Assembly (NCBI RefSeq): GCF_000745775.1
Contig: NZ_JQJY01000002.1
Span: 682,001 to 746,000 of the forward strand
Origin: Flavobacterium sp. ASV13
GTDB lineage: Bacteria > Bacteroidota > Bacteroidia > Flavobacteriales > Flavobacteriaceae
Reading direction: 5' to 3'
DNA: 64,000 nt
Below the pieces are notes generated by a model. It had not been told where the DNA came from and made no database searches. It saw only the letters and a list, made by a program, of their open reading frames with translations. Positions 1 through 8,341 of this stretch are shown one piece after another. The position numbers and the translations under genes were made by a program. Numbering within the stretch: position 1 is the first letter of the stretch; each line of letters starts with the position of its first letter.

Positions 1-2010
1 GGCGGTTATTTGCCTTTTACTGTTGATGTTACGCCATATTTGAATGCCAACAATGAAAACACAATTAAAGTAAAAGTCAACAACGAAGACAATCCTGATT
101 TTTTACCTGGAAAACCAATCAAGGATTTAGACTTTAATTATTATGGTGGAATTTATAGAAATGTTTATTTCGTTACCACTTCAAAATTACACATTACAGA
201 TGCTGTAAATGCTAATAAAGTGGCGAGCGGCGGTCTTTATGTAAACTTCAAAAACATTACAAAAACCGAAGCTTCAGGAACGGTTCAGGTGCATTTGCAA
301 AATGATTTTGAAGCAGAACAAAAAGCATCTTTAAAATTTATTTTAACGGATAATAAAGGCAAAAAAACCGAAATCAAATCGGATAATTTTTCGGTTAAAC
401 CGAATGCTGATTTTGTCTTGACTCAAAATATTTCGGTTGCAAATCCAAAATTATGGTCGATTCACAATCCGAATTTATACAAATTAGAAGTTCAGATTAT
501 TTCGAATAATAAAGTTGTAGATTCTCATTCTGAAAAAATCGGAATCAGAAAATCAGAAATAAAAGCCGATGGTTATTATTTGAATGACGAAAAAATCTAC
601 ATAACTGGAACAAACGAGCATCAGGAATATCCTTATTTAGGATATGCCATTTCTGATGAAGCACAATATCGTGATGCAGTAAAAATCAAAAATGCCGGTT
701 TCGATTTTGTACGTATGTCACATTATCCGCACGCCGAAGCTTTCTTAAATGCTTGCGACGAATTGGGAATTTTGGTTATGAACAGTTTAACGGGCTGGCA
801 GTTTTTTGGCGGAGAACAATTTCAAAAAAGCGCGTATCAGGACATTCGCGATATGGCAAGAAGAGACCGAAATCATCCGAGTATTATTTTCTGGGAAGCT
901 TCATTAAACGAAACCAATATGTCGCCAGAATTTATGAAAGAAGCGACAAAAACACTTAAAGAAGAATTGCCTTTTGATCATAATTACAGTGCAAGCTGGA
1001 TTGACAACGACAATTACGACATCTTTATTCCGGCGCGCCAGCATGCAAAAGCGCCAGATTATTGGACAAAATACAACAAAGGAAATCGTAAAATTTTCAT
1101 TGCCGAATATGGTGATTGGGAATATTATGCTCAAAACGCAGGTTTCAATCAAACCGAATTTGCCAACTTAAAAGAAGAAGAAAGAACATCAAGACAATTG
1201 CGCGGAGCCGGAGAAAAAAGACTTTTACAACAAGCTTATAATTTTCAGGAAGCTTCAAATTCTAACCGAAAAGGAGCATCAACAATTGGAGAAGCAAACT
1301 GGGTTATGTTTGATTACAACCGAGGTTACAGCCCAGATTTAGAAAGTTCTGGAATCAGTGATATTTTCAGAATTCCGAAGTTCGCTTACTATTTTTATCA
1401 AAGTCAGCGCGATGCTAATGTGGTTTTGGATAAAAAATTATTCTCTGGACCAATGGTCAATATTGCCAATTTCTGGACGCCAGAATCGCCATTAAATGTT
1501 ACCGTTTACAGCAATTGTGATGAAGTGGCTTTATATGTAAATGATATTTTAATTTCTAAGGAAAAACCAACTTTAAATAACAACAGCGACAAACTGGAAC
1601 ATGCTCCGTTCATTTTTAAAGTGAGCGCATTTCAAGCGGGGACTTTGCGCGCTGAAGGATTTATCAAAGGAAAAAAAGTGGCTTCAAACAGTGTGAAAAC
1701 GCCAGAAAAAGCTTCAAAAATTGAATTGAGTTATGATCTTTCTTCGGTAAAAATCAATCCGGAATTTCCAGATATGGTTTTCGTTTATGCCAAAATTACT
1801 GACGCAAACGGAACAATAATTCCAACTGCTACAAATGAAGTAACTTTTACTTTAAGCGAAGGAAATGCAGAGATTATTGGTCAAAATCCTGTTCAGGCCG
1901 AAGCCGGAATTGCAACCATTATTCTTAAAACCAAAGACCTGAAAAAGAAAATTGTGCTAAAAGCAACATCAAATAATCTACAAGACAACACTATTACAAT
2001 TACTAAATAA
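1..2010 (+). CDS. Glycoside hydrolase family 2 (beta-galactosidase-like), N-terminus outside the window
   Basis: The reading frame is open from the first base, so this is the C-terminal part of a larger protein; the first possible start in view (TTG at 10) is not the real one. The order is a jelly-roll end, an immunoglobulin-like domain, a TIM barrel and C-terminal beta domains, as in GH2 enzymes. The barrel carries the NE pair of the acid/base (WEASLNET, about residue 302 of the visible part) and the nucleophile motif FIAEYGDW. A galactosidase specificity is inferred from galK and galT downstream; the galK start overlaps this stop by one base (TAATG), so the genes are co-transcribed. Beta-glucuronidase or another GH2 activity cannot be excluded. 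A signal peptide, if any, lies outside. Confidence 0.85.
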   Translation, partial: GGYLPFTVDVTPYLNANNENTIKVKVNNEDNPDFLPGKPIKDLDFNYYGGIYRNVYFVTTSKLHITDAVNANKVASGGLYVNFKNITKTEASGTVQVHLQNDFEAEQKASLKFILTDNKGKKTEIKSDNFSVKPNADFVLTQNISVANPKLWSIHNPNLYKLEVQIISNNKVVDSHSEKIGIRKSEIKADGYYLNDEKIYITGTNEHQEYPYLGYAISDEAQYRDAVKIKNAGFDFVRMSHYPHAEAFLNACDELGILVMNSLTGWQFFGGEQFQKSAYQDIRDMARRDRNHPSIIFWEASLNETNMSPEFMKEATKTLKEELPFDHNYSASWIDNDNYDIFIPARQHAKAPDYWTKYNKGNRKIFIAEYGDWEYYAQNAGFNQTEFANLKEEERTSRQLRGAGEKRLLQQAYNFQEASNSNRKGASTIGEANWVMFDYNRGYSPDLESSGISDIFRIPKFAYYFYQSQRDANVVLDKKLFSGPMVNIANFWTPESPLNVTVYSNCDEVALYVNDILISKEKPTLNNNSDKLEHAPFIFKVSAFQAGTLRAEGFIKGKKVASNSVKTPEKASKIELSYDLSSVKINPEFPDMVFVYAKITDANGTIIPTATNEVTFTLSEGNAEIIGQNPVQAEAGIATIILKTKDLKKKIVLKATSNNLQDNTITITK

Positions 2011-3170
2011 TGAATGAGATTTTAATTCAAAACACCACTGCATTTTTTGAGAAAACTTTCGGGTCTGCTCCTCAAAAAATTGTACTTTCTCCAGGACGAA
2101 TCAACATCATTGGAGAACATATTGATTATAACGACGGTTACGTTTTGCCAGCCGCAATTGACAAAGTAATTTGTTTTGCTTTTGAGAAAAACAATACTCA
2201 AAAATCTAAAATAATCGCCATCGATTTAAATGAAGAATTTGAAATTGATTTGACAGAGAAAGTTGAATTGAATGATGCCGTTTGGACAAATTATATTCGT
2301 GGCGTTATCAAACAACTTCAGGATAATGGTTTTGCTTTTGAAGGTTTCAACTGTGTTTTCAGTAGTAATATTCCGGTTGGTTCTGGATTGTCTTCTTCGG
2401 CAGCTTTAGAATGCGGAATGATTTTCGGAATTGCAGCACTTTTCGACTTAAAAACTGAAAAGAAAGACATAGCATTATTAGGACAAAAAGCTGAACACTG
2501 GGTTGGAATCAACTGTGGAATTATGGATCAGTTCTCAAGTGTTCACGGACTTGACAACAAAGTAATTAAATTAGATTGCAACACTTTGGAATTTGAATAT
2601 CACAATGCCGATTTCAAAGATTATTCTTTGATTTTAATGGACAGCAACGTGAAACATTCTCTTTTCACTTCAGAATATAATACAAGAAGAATCGAGTGCG
2701 AACAAGGTTTAGCGATTATAAAACAACATTTTCCAGAAGTAAAAACTTTTAGAGACTGTAAAGAAGAACAGCTTTTAAGCATTCAGGATAAATTTGATTC
2801 AACTGTTTTTAAAAGAGTGCATTTTGTTGTAAAAGAAATCAACCGAGTAATCAAAGCATGTGAGGCGCTTGACAAAGGAAATATAGAACTTTTAGGACAA
2901 TTGCTTTTTGAAACACATTATGGTTTATCACAGGAATATGCAGTAAGCTGCGAAGAATTGGATATGCTTGTAGATACTGCAAAAGCTGATGATGCGGTAA
3001 TTGGTTCTCGTTTAATGGGCGGTGGTTTTGGTGGCTGTACGATAAATTTAATTAAAAAAGGATATGAAAATGAGATAAAACGTAAGTTTTCAAATCTTTA
3101 TTTAGATACATTTGGAATTGAATTAAAATTCTATGATGTAAAAATATCAAACGGAACACAACTACTTTAA
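2010..3170 (+). CDS. galK: Galactokinase
   Basis: A GHMP-family kinase of 386 residues, the usual length. It phosphorylates galactose at C1 with ATP in the Leloir pathway, in the cytoplasm. The N-terminal galactokinase signature is present (PGRINIIGEHIDYNDGY), as are the GHMP ATP-binding loop (PVGSGLSSSAALE, about residue 120) and the C-terminal GGGFGGC motif near residue 340. The start overlaps the GH2 stop by one base and galT follows after 17 bases, so the glycosidase, kinase and uridylyltransferase form one operon. Confidence 0.96.
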   Translation: MNEILIQNTTAFFEKTFGSAPQKIVLSPGRINIIGEHIDYNDGYVLPAAIDKVICFAFEKNNTQKSKIIAIDLNEEFEIDLTEKVELNDAVWTNYIRGVIKQLQDNGFAFEGFNCVFSSNIPVGSGLSSSAALECGMIFGIAALFDLKTEKKDIALLGQKAEHWVGINCGIMDQFSSVHGLDNKVIKLDCNTLEFEYHNADFKDYSLILMDSNVKHSLFTSEYNTRRIECEQGLAIIKQHFPEVKTFRDCKEEQLLSIQDKFDSTVFKRVHFVVKEINRVIKACEALDKGNIELLGQLLFETHYGLSQEYAVSCEELDMLVDTAKADDAVIGSRLMGGGFGGCTINLIKKGYENEIKRKFSNLYLDTFGIELKFYDVKISNGTQLL

Positions 3171-3187
3171 TACCACAACACATTACA

Positions 3188-4237
3188 ATGAAAAATTTTG
3201 ACATTAACGAAGATCCTCACAGACGTTTTAACCCTTTAATTAACGAGTGGGTTTTAGTTTCACCTCATCGCGCAAAACGTCCTTGGCAAGGGCAAAACGA
3301 AACTATCGCTACTGAAGCTTTGCCAAAGTATGATCCAACTTGTTACTTATGCCCTGGAAATGTTCGTGCCAACGGAATGAACAATCCGAAATATGAAAGC
3401 AGTTTTGTTTTCGAAAATGATTTTGCTGCCATGAAACAGGATGAAATTATTTTTGAAGAAGATATCAAACACACTTTCTTTAAAGCAAAACCAGAACAAG
3501 GAATTTCAAGAGTAGTTTGTTTTTCGCCAAGACACGATCTGACTTTGCCAGAAATGGAAGTTGATGGAATTGAAAATATCATCAGAACATGGCAAAAAGA
3601 ATATACTGATTTAGGAAATATTAAATATATCAACCACGTTCAGATTTTTGAAAATAAAGGAAGCGTTATGGGTTGCTCTAACCCGCATCCGCACGGACAA
3701 ATTTGGGCGCAATCCTCTTTGCCAACGCAAGTTGAAAAAACACAAAACAGCTTAAAATCTTATTTCGATAAAAACAACAGAACGCTTCTTGAAGATTATC
3801 TTCAGGCTGAATTAAAATCAGGTGAACGTATTGTAATCGAAAACGATCATTTTGTGGCATTAGTTCCGTTTTGGGCAATCTGGCCTTATGAAACCATGAT
3901 TTTAAGCAAAAGAGCTTTTGGAAAAATTACTGATTTTACTTCAGAAGAAACAACTGCTTTTGCTAAAATCTTAAAACAGCTTACAATTAAATACGATAAT
4001 TTATTCAGTACTTCTTTTCCATATTCATCAGGAATTCACCAAGCGCCGACAGATGGCTTGAAACATCCTGAATGGCATTTCCATATGCATTTTTATCCAC
4101 CATTATTGAGATCGGCAACGGTTAAAAAATTCATGGTTGGTTATGAAATGATGGGCGAATCACAAAGAGACATAACTCCTGAAAAAAGTGCCGAAATTTT
4201 AAGACAGCAGTCAGATGTACACTATAAAAGTCTTTAA
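3188..4237 (+). CDS. galT: Galactose-1-phosphate uridylyltransferase
   Basis: This 349-residue protein of the HIT superfamily swaps UMP between UDP-glucose and galactose-1-phosphate (Leloir pathway). The catalytic HPH motif lies in SNPHPHGQIW (about residue 165), preceded by the NKGSVMGCSNPHPHG context typical of GalT. The N-terminal RFNPL and RPWQGQ segments and a CYLCPGN motif (two metal-site cysteines) fit class I enzymes. The C-terminal WHFHMHFYPP segment supplies the second histidine cluster. It is the last gene of the GH2-galK-galT operon; no galE or mutarotase is visible. Confidence 0.96.
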   Translation: MKNFDINEDPHRRFNPLINEWVLVSPHRAKRPWQGQNETIATEALPKYDPTCYLCPGNVRANGMNNPKYESSFVFENDFAAMKQDEIIFEEDIKHTFFKAKPEQGISRVVCFSPRHDLTLPEMEVDGIENIIRTWQKEYTDLGNIKYINHVQIFENKGSVMGCSNPHPHGQIWAQSSLPTQVEKTQNSLKSYFDKNNRTLLEDYLQAELKSGERIVIENDHFVALVPFWAIWPYETMILSKRAFGKITDFTSEETTAFAKILKQLTIKYDNLFSTSFPYSSGIHQAPTDGLKHPEWHFHMHFYPPLLRSATVKKFMVGYEMMGESQRDITPEKSAEILRQQSDVHYKSL

Positions 4238-4349
4238 AAATAGACTTGAAATTGTGTCAAAATCGAAACTGTTTTAAAATTTAACATAATAAATCGATTA
4301 TAAATGTAAAAAACACATTTGTAAATGGTGTAGATATGGAATTTTATTA

Positions 4350-4357
4350 TACTTTTG
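4350..4357 (+). promoter_or_regulatory. -7 box (TACTTTTG) upstream of the sugar symporter
   Basis: An exact match to the Bacteroidota -7 consensus TAnnTTTG in the 288-bp gap after galT. It would give a leader of about 160 bases before the symporter start at 4526. No convincing -33 TTG was found at normal spacing. The rest of the gap is very AT-rich and I see no gene in it. Confidence 0.5.
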
Positions 4358-4525
4358 GCTTTCGTTCTTATTTTCATAAAAAAATAACAGAATAAAAACA
4401 GATATCTTAGTTTTAACAAGATAAAACAACAAAATAATAGGTTTCGGAAATTATAATTAAAAATGAATTCATAAAACCACTTTACAAACAATCACCTATA
4501 CTAATTTTTTAAAATACTATTAACA

Positions 4526-6211
4526 ATGAACCAGAACCTCGCTTTCGCCGATTATGCGGTTTTTATTATTTATTTCATCGTAGTTTCTGCCTACGGTTAC
4601 AGTGTTTACCGCAAGCGTAAACAAGACGAACATGATGCTAAAGCTTATTTCTTGGCTGAAGGAAACTTAACTTGGTGGGCTATTGGAGCATCATTAATTG
4701 CCTCAAATATTTCAGCTGAACAATTCATCGGAATGAGCGGTGAAGGTTTCTTTTTAGGAATCGCTGTTGCTGCTTATGAGTGGCTTGCTGCTGTTGCCTT
4801 AATTATAGTAGCAGTTTGGTTTATTCCTGTTTATCTTAAAAATAAGATTTACACGATGCCCCAATTCTTAAAAACACGTTACAACGAATCGACTGCTTTG
4901 ATTATGGCAGTTTTCTGGTTGTTTTTATATGTTTTTGTAAACTTAACTTCTATTCTTTATTTAGGAGCTGTTGCTATTAACGGACTTGCAGGTGGTCAAT
5001 ATCTGCACGTAATCATGATTGGATTGGCTGTTTTTGCTTTATTCATCTCTTTAGGAGGTATGAAAGTTGTAGCTTATACAGACGTTATTCAGGTTGCGGT
5101 TTTAATTATTGGAGGTTTGGTAACTTCTTATATTGCTTTGACTACTGTTGGACAATATTTTGGAGTTGGAGAAAATGCAATTGCAGGTTTTAAAGTTTTA
5201 ATGAAAGAAGCTCCTGAGCATTTCAAAATGATTATCCCAAAACCAACTGCAACTTCATCTCAATTGGAGATCGATAAATATTTAACTTTCCCAGGTTTGA
5301 TGTCTTACCTTGCTGGTATCTGGATCATCAACTTAAACTATTGGGGATGTAACCAATACATTACACAAAGAGCTTTAGGTGCTGATTTACAAACAGCACG
5401 TACAGGTATTTTATTTGCTGGTATGCTAAAATTATTAATGCCTTTAATTGTAATGCTACCTGGTATTGCGGCTTACGTTTTATACCAAAACGGACATTTA
5501 CCTCAACTAGTTGGAGGAAAAGATGGAGCTTACTCAGCTGTATTGACTTTCTTGCCAACAGGTTTAAAAGGACTTTCTGTAGCCGCTTTAACTGCTGCAA
5601 TTGTAGCTTCGTTAGCTGGAAAAGTAAACAGTATCTCGACTATTTATACATTAGACGTTCATAAAAAATACATCCAAAAAGAAGCGGGTGAAAAACAACA
5701 AGTAAACATTGGTAGAATTGCGGTTTTTGCTGCAATGCTTTTAGCTGTATTATTTACATGGAATGATATTTTAGGAATTGGCGGAGTTGGTGGATTCACT
5801 TACATCCAAAAATACACTGGATTCATTAGCCCTGGAGTTTTTGCTATGTTCTTCTTAGGTATGTTCTGGAAAAGAACAACTGGAACTGCAGCTATCGTAG
5901 GTGTAATTTTAGGATTTGTTTTATCTGTTTTATTCAACGAATATGCACCTGCTTTATTCGGAAACGACACGTTACTTTATACTGCTTATCCTAACGGAAA
6001 AGGAGCTTTTGAAATTCCTTTCCACATTTGTATGGGATTATCATTCTTCTTTACAATGTTAGCGATGATCGGAATCAGTTTTGCTGGTCCAAAAGTAAAT
6101 CCAAAAGCGTTTGAAATTGACTCTGAAATGTTTAAAGTAAAACCACAAACTACAGTTTTAATCGTAATTACATTATTGATTATTGTTGCACTGTACGTTA
6201 AATTCTGGTAG
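4526..6211 (+). CDS. Sodium/solute symporter, SGLT-type (probable Na+/galactose)
   Basis: An integral inner-membrane protein of 561 residues with about 13-14 hydrophobic helices, fitting the solute:sodium symporter family. The N-terminal segment FLAEGNLTWWAIGASLIASNIS followed by EQFIGMSG is the characteristic TM1 region of vSGLT-like proteins; ANLAGK-like and GKVNSISTIYTLDV segments match the conserved Na+-site helix. Its position after GH2, galK and galT suggests galactose or a related sugar as substrate, imported for the enzymes upstream. It probably has its own promoter in the preceding 288-bp gap and is followed by a strong terminator. Substrate is inferred from context only. Confidence 0.88.
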   Translation: MNQNLAFADYAVFIIYFIVVSAYGYSVYRKRKQDEHDAKAYFLAEGNLTWWAIGASLIASNISAEQFIGMSGEGFFLGIAVAAYEWLAAVALIIVAVWFIPVYLKNKIYTMPQFLKTRYNESTALIMAVFWLFLYVFVNLTSILYLGAVAINGLAGGQYLHVIMIGLAVFALFISLGGMKVVAYTDVIQVAVLIIGGLVTSYIALTTVGQYFGVGENAIAGFKVLMKEAPEHFKMIIPKPTATSSQLEIDKYLTFPGLMSYLAGIWIINLNYWGCNQYITQRALGADLQTARTGILFAGMLKLLMPLIVMLPGIAAYVLYQNGHLPQLVGGKDGAYSAVLTFLPTGLKGLSVAALTAAIVASLAGKVNSISTIYTLDVHKKYIQKEAGEKQQVNIGRIAVFAAMLLAVLFTWNDILGIGGVGGFTYIQKYTGFISPGVFAMFFLGMFWKRTTGTAAIVGVILGFVLSVLFNEYAPALFGNDTLLYTAYPNGKGAFEIPFHICMGLSFFFTMLAMIGISFAGPKVNPKAFEIDSEMFKVKPQTTVLIVITLLIIVALYVKFW

Positions 6212-6247
6212 TATAATTTTTTACTATATTATTTTTTGAAGATTAAA

Positions 6248-6278
6248 AGGCTGTTTGATGATTAAACAGCCTTTTTTT
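6248..6278 (+). terminator. Rho-independent terminator after the symporter
   Basis: A perfect 9-bp stem (AGGCTGTTT / AAACAGCCT) with a 7-base loop is followed by a run of seven T. It lies 36 bases after the symporter stop and ends the galactoside transcription unit. Confidence 0.93.
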
Positions 6279-6325
6279 ATTTGATAAAATTTTAAAAGAA
6301 AAAACCATAATCTGACCGATTTGGT

Positions 6326-6333
6326 TATTTTTG
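6326..6333 (+). promoter_or_regulatory. -7 box (TATTTTTG) of the 6364 gene
   Basis: An exact TAnnTTTG match 30 bases before the ATG, between the upstream terminator and the gene. A -33 element is not obvious. Confidence 0.6.
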
Positions 6334-6363
6334 GCCAAAAAAATAAACTAACAAACCTAACAA

Positions 6364-6969
6364 ATGAAAAAACTAATTATTGCCTGCTTCTTTATTTCAG
6401 CAACTGCCTTCTGCCAGGATATGGAAGTTTTAAATGGAAGCTTTGACTTTTTAAAAGATCAAAAAGAAATCAACGTAGAATTTGATTATAGCAATTTTAC
6501 TATGATGAAAGAAAATAAACCGGAAGCACAATATGTTGAAGAACATAAAGCTGATTTAGATAAAAAAGCAAAAGGAAACGGAAATCTTTGGCACAAAAGA
6601 TGGGTCGTTGCTAAAGACCAAATCTGGACTCCAAAATTTTTAGAAATCGGAAATGTTGTATTAGCCAAAGCAGGTAAAGAAGTAAATTTTCAGGAAGGCT
6701 TAAACACTCCTTATACTTTGATTGTAAAAACAGTTTGGATTTACCCAGGTTGGGATGCTGGAATCATGAAGCAACCAGCAAAAGTTACGACTGTTTTGTC
6801 TTTTGTAGAAACAACCAACAAGTCTAATGTTTTATTAGAAATTTCAAGTATGGAAGCTCCGGGAGATCAATGGGGAAATAATTTTAATAACGAAACCAGA
6901 ATTGGAGAAGGATATGCTAAAACAGCAAAATCATTATCTAAACTTTTATTGAAAAAAGCATTCAAATAA
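6364..6969 (+). CDS. Exported protein of unknown function
   Basis: A 201-residue protein with a signal peptide (MKKLIIACFFISATAFC, cleavage likely after the FCQ region) and no lipobox. The mature part has alternating beta-type segments, an acidic/basic N-terminal half, several tryptophans (LWHKRWVV, VWIYPGWDAG) and a C-terminal helix ending in SLSKLLLKKAFK. I do not recognise the family with certainty. It is a single-gene unit with its own -7 box and a terminator shared with the convergent halogenase-like gene. Confidence 0.8.
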   Translation: MKKLIIACFFISATAFCQDMEVLNGSFDFLKDQKEINVEFDYSNFTMMKENKPEAQYVEEHKADLDKKAKGNGNLWHKRWVVAKDQIWTPKFLEIGNVVLAKAGKEVNFQEGLNTPYTLIVKTVWIYPGWDAGIMKQPAKVTTVLSFVETTNKSNVLLEISSMEAPGDQWGNNFNNETRIGEGYAKTAKSLSKLLLKKAFK

Positions 6970-6980
6970 AATCATAAAAA

Positions 6981-7002
6981 AAGCCCTGATTATTCAGGGC
7001 TT
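6981..7002. terminator. Bidirectional terminator between convergent genes
   Basis: A 9-bp perfect stem (AAGCCCTGA / TCAGGGCTT) with a 4-base loop, flanked by A-run on the left and T-run on the right, so it works on both strands. The stop codon of the - strand gene lies in the loop. Confidence 0.9.
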
Positions 7003-8240
7003 TGTTCTTTTTGCATATTCAATAAATACGCCATATTTGCAATTACATGATCATGTTTCTTCACAAACGGATTTTCTTCATTCCAAACATATCCTGCTAA
7101 AACCGAACATATTTTCTCTTTTACTTCAGGGTTTTCAGGCTGATGAAAAAACAATGTTTGAAGATTTCCTGTGTACCATTCCTGAACATATGTTGTGAAA
7201 ACTGCAATTCCGCGTTTCATATATTGCGTAAATTCAACTTCCCAATCTACTTCAATTCCTTGTGATTCTTTCAAATATAATTTCGCTGCTAACATTCCGG
7301 ATTCAGTCGCAAAAGCAACTCCTGATGAAAAAACAGGATCCAAAAATTCAGAGCTATTTCCTGTTAGAGCAAAACCGTCACCGTACATTCTTTTTACGGC
7401 TCTTGAATAATTTTCTAATTTAACGGGTTCGAACAAAAATTCTGTTCCTTTGAATCTTTTAATATAATAATCTGATTTCTGAATCGCATTTCGCAAAGCT
7501 TCAGCGTTATCTTTATTTTCTGAAAGCGAATTAATAAAATCTGTCGGACCAACAACACCTAAACTTGTATTTCCATTCGAAAACGGAATTACCCAAAGCC
7601 AAACTTCAGTTTCCAAAATATCAAAAGAAATCTGAGTTCCCTCCTCGCCTTCTTCTCTGTTTATATCTTTAACATGTGTAAAAATAGAAGAATGCGGATC
7701 TAGTTTTGACGGTGTATCCAAATCTAAAAGTCGTGGCAAAACACGACCGTATCCGCTGGAATCAACAATAAATTTGGCGTGGATTTCTTTTAAATTTCCG
7801 TCCTTATCTTTTACAATTGTTTTCGAATTTTTTCCTTCAAAAGAAACTTCTAAAACCTCTGTTTCAAATTCTAAGTCAATTCCTTTTCGAACTACTTCCT
7901 GCGCCATTGTGTTATCAAAATCGGCGCGCGGCACTTGCCAGGTCCAATCCCAGCCTTCTCCAAATTTCTGACTGAAATCAAAAACACAAATTTCTTCGCC
8001 TCTGATAAAACGGGCTCCCAATTTTTTTTCAAAGTTCATTGCATTCAGCGCATCATACAGCTCTGCCTCTGCAAAATGGTCCATCACTCGCGGAATAAGG
8101 CTTTCGCCGACCACAAGTCTCGGAAATTTTGTTTTTTCTACAACTTTGACCTTGACATTATTTTTATGAAGATACGATGCTGAAACGCATCCTGAAGGTC
8201 CTGCACCAATCACTAAAACATCAACAAACTCCTTTGTCAT
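6990..8240 (-). CDS. Flavin-dependent halogenase-like oxidoreductase of the flexirubin cluster
   Basis: A 416-residue FAD enzyme. The N-terminal Rossmann motif is GAGPSG (residues 12-17), followed by VVGESLIP (43-50). Two halogenase hallmarks are visible: FxxKxGxxF at 70-78, placing the presumed catalytic lysine at K73, and WxWxIP at 214-219, the motif that separates halogenases from monooxygenases. The likely role is chlorination of an aromatic part of the flexirubin, using FADH2 from a partner reductase; chlorinated flexirubins are known. It is transcribed away from the TAL gene through a shared palindromic promoter region. A monooxygenase role remains possible. Confidence 0.75.
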   Translation of the reverse strand: MTKEFVDVLVIGAGPSGCVSASYLHKNNVKVKVVEKTKFPRLVVGESLIPRVMDHFAEAELYDALNAMNFEKKLGARFIRGEEICVFDFSQKFGEGWDWTWQVPRADFDNTMAQEVVRKGIDLEFETEVLEVSFEGKNSKTIVKDKDGNLKEIHAKFIVDSSGYGRVLPRLLDLDTPSKLDPHSSIFTHVKDINREEGEEGTQISFDILETEVWLWVIPFSNGNTSLGVVGPTDFINSLSENKDNAEALRNAIQKSDYYIKRFKGTEFLFEPVKLENYSRAVKRMYGDGFALTGNSSEFLDPVFSSGVAFATESGMLAAKLYLKESQGIEVDWEVEFTQYMKRGIAVFTTYVQEWYTGNLQTLFFHQPENPEVKEKICSVLAGYVWNEENPFVKKHDHVIANMAYLLNMQKEQSPE

Positions 8241-8270
8241 AATAAAAATGTTATGAATTATTAACTTACA

Positions 8271-8305
8271 TTTGCGTTCATCAAAATAACTACAATTATT
8301 TTGAT
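8271..8305. promoter_or_regulatory. Palindrome with back-to-back -7-like boxes between halogenase and TAL
   Basis: A perfect 10-bp inverted repeat with a 6-bp spacer covers 8280-8305 (ATCAAAATAA / TTATTTTGAT). Each arm contains TTATTTTG reading outward, one base away from TAnnTTTG. The + strand box (8296-8303) has a TTTG at 8271-8274, 21 bases upstream, fitting a -33 element. Predicted starts would lie about 32-36 bases before each ATG, symmetrically. It could be an operator, a pair of overlapping promoters, or both. Confidence 0.55.
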
Positions 8306-8341
8306 AATTAAAATTAAATTAGCACAATCAAATACGGTTTA

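Noticed and set aside
4234..4491. 85-residue open frame on the - strand in the gap after galT
   Set aside because: Low-complexity Phe/Tyr/Ile-rich translation with no family features; it covers the likely symporter promoter.
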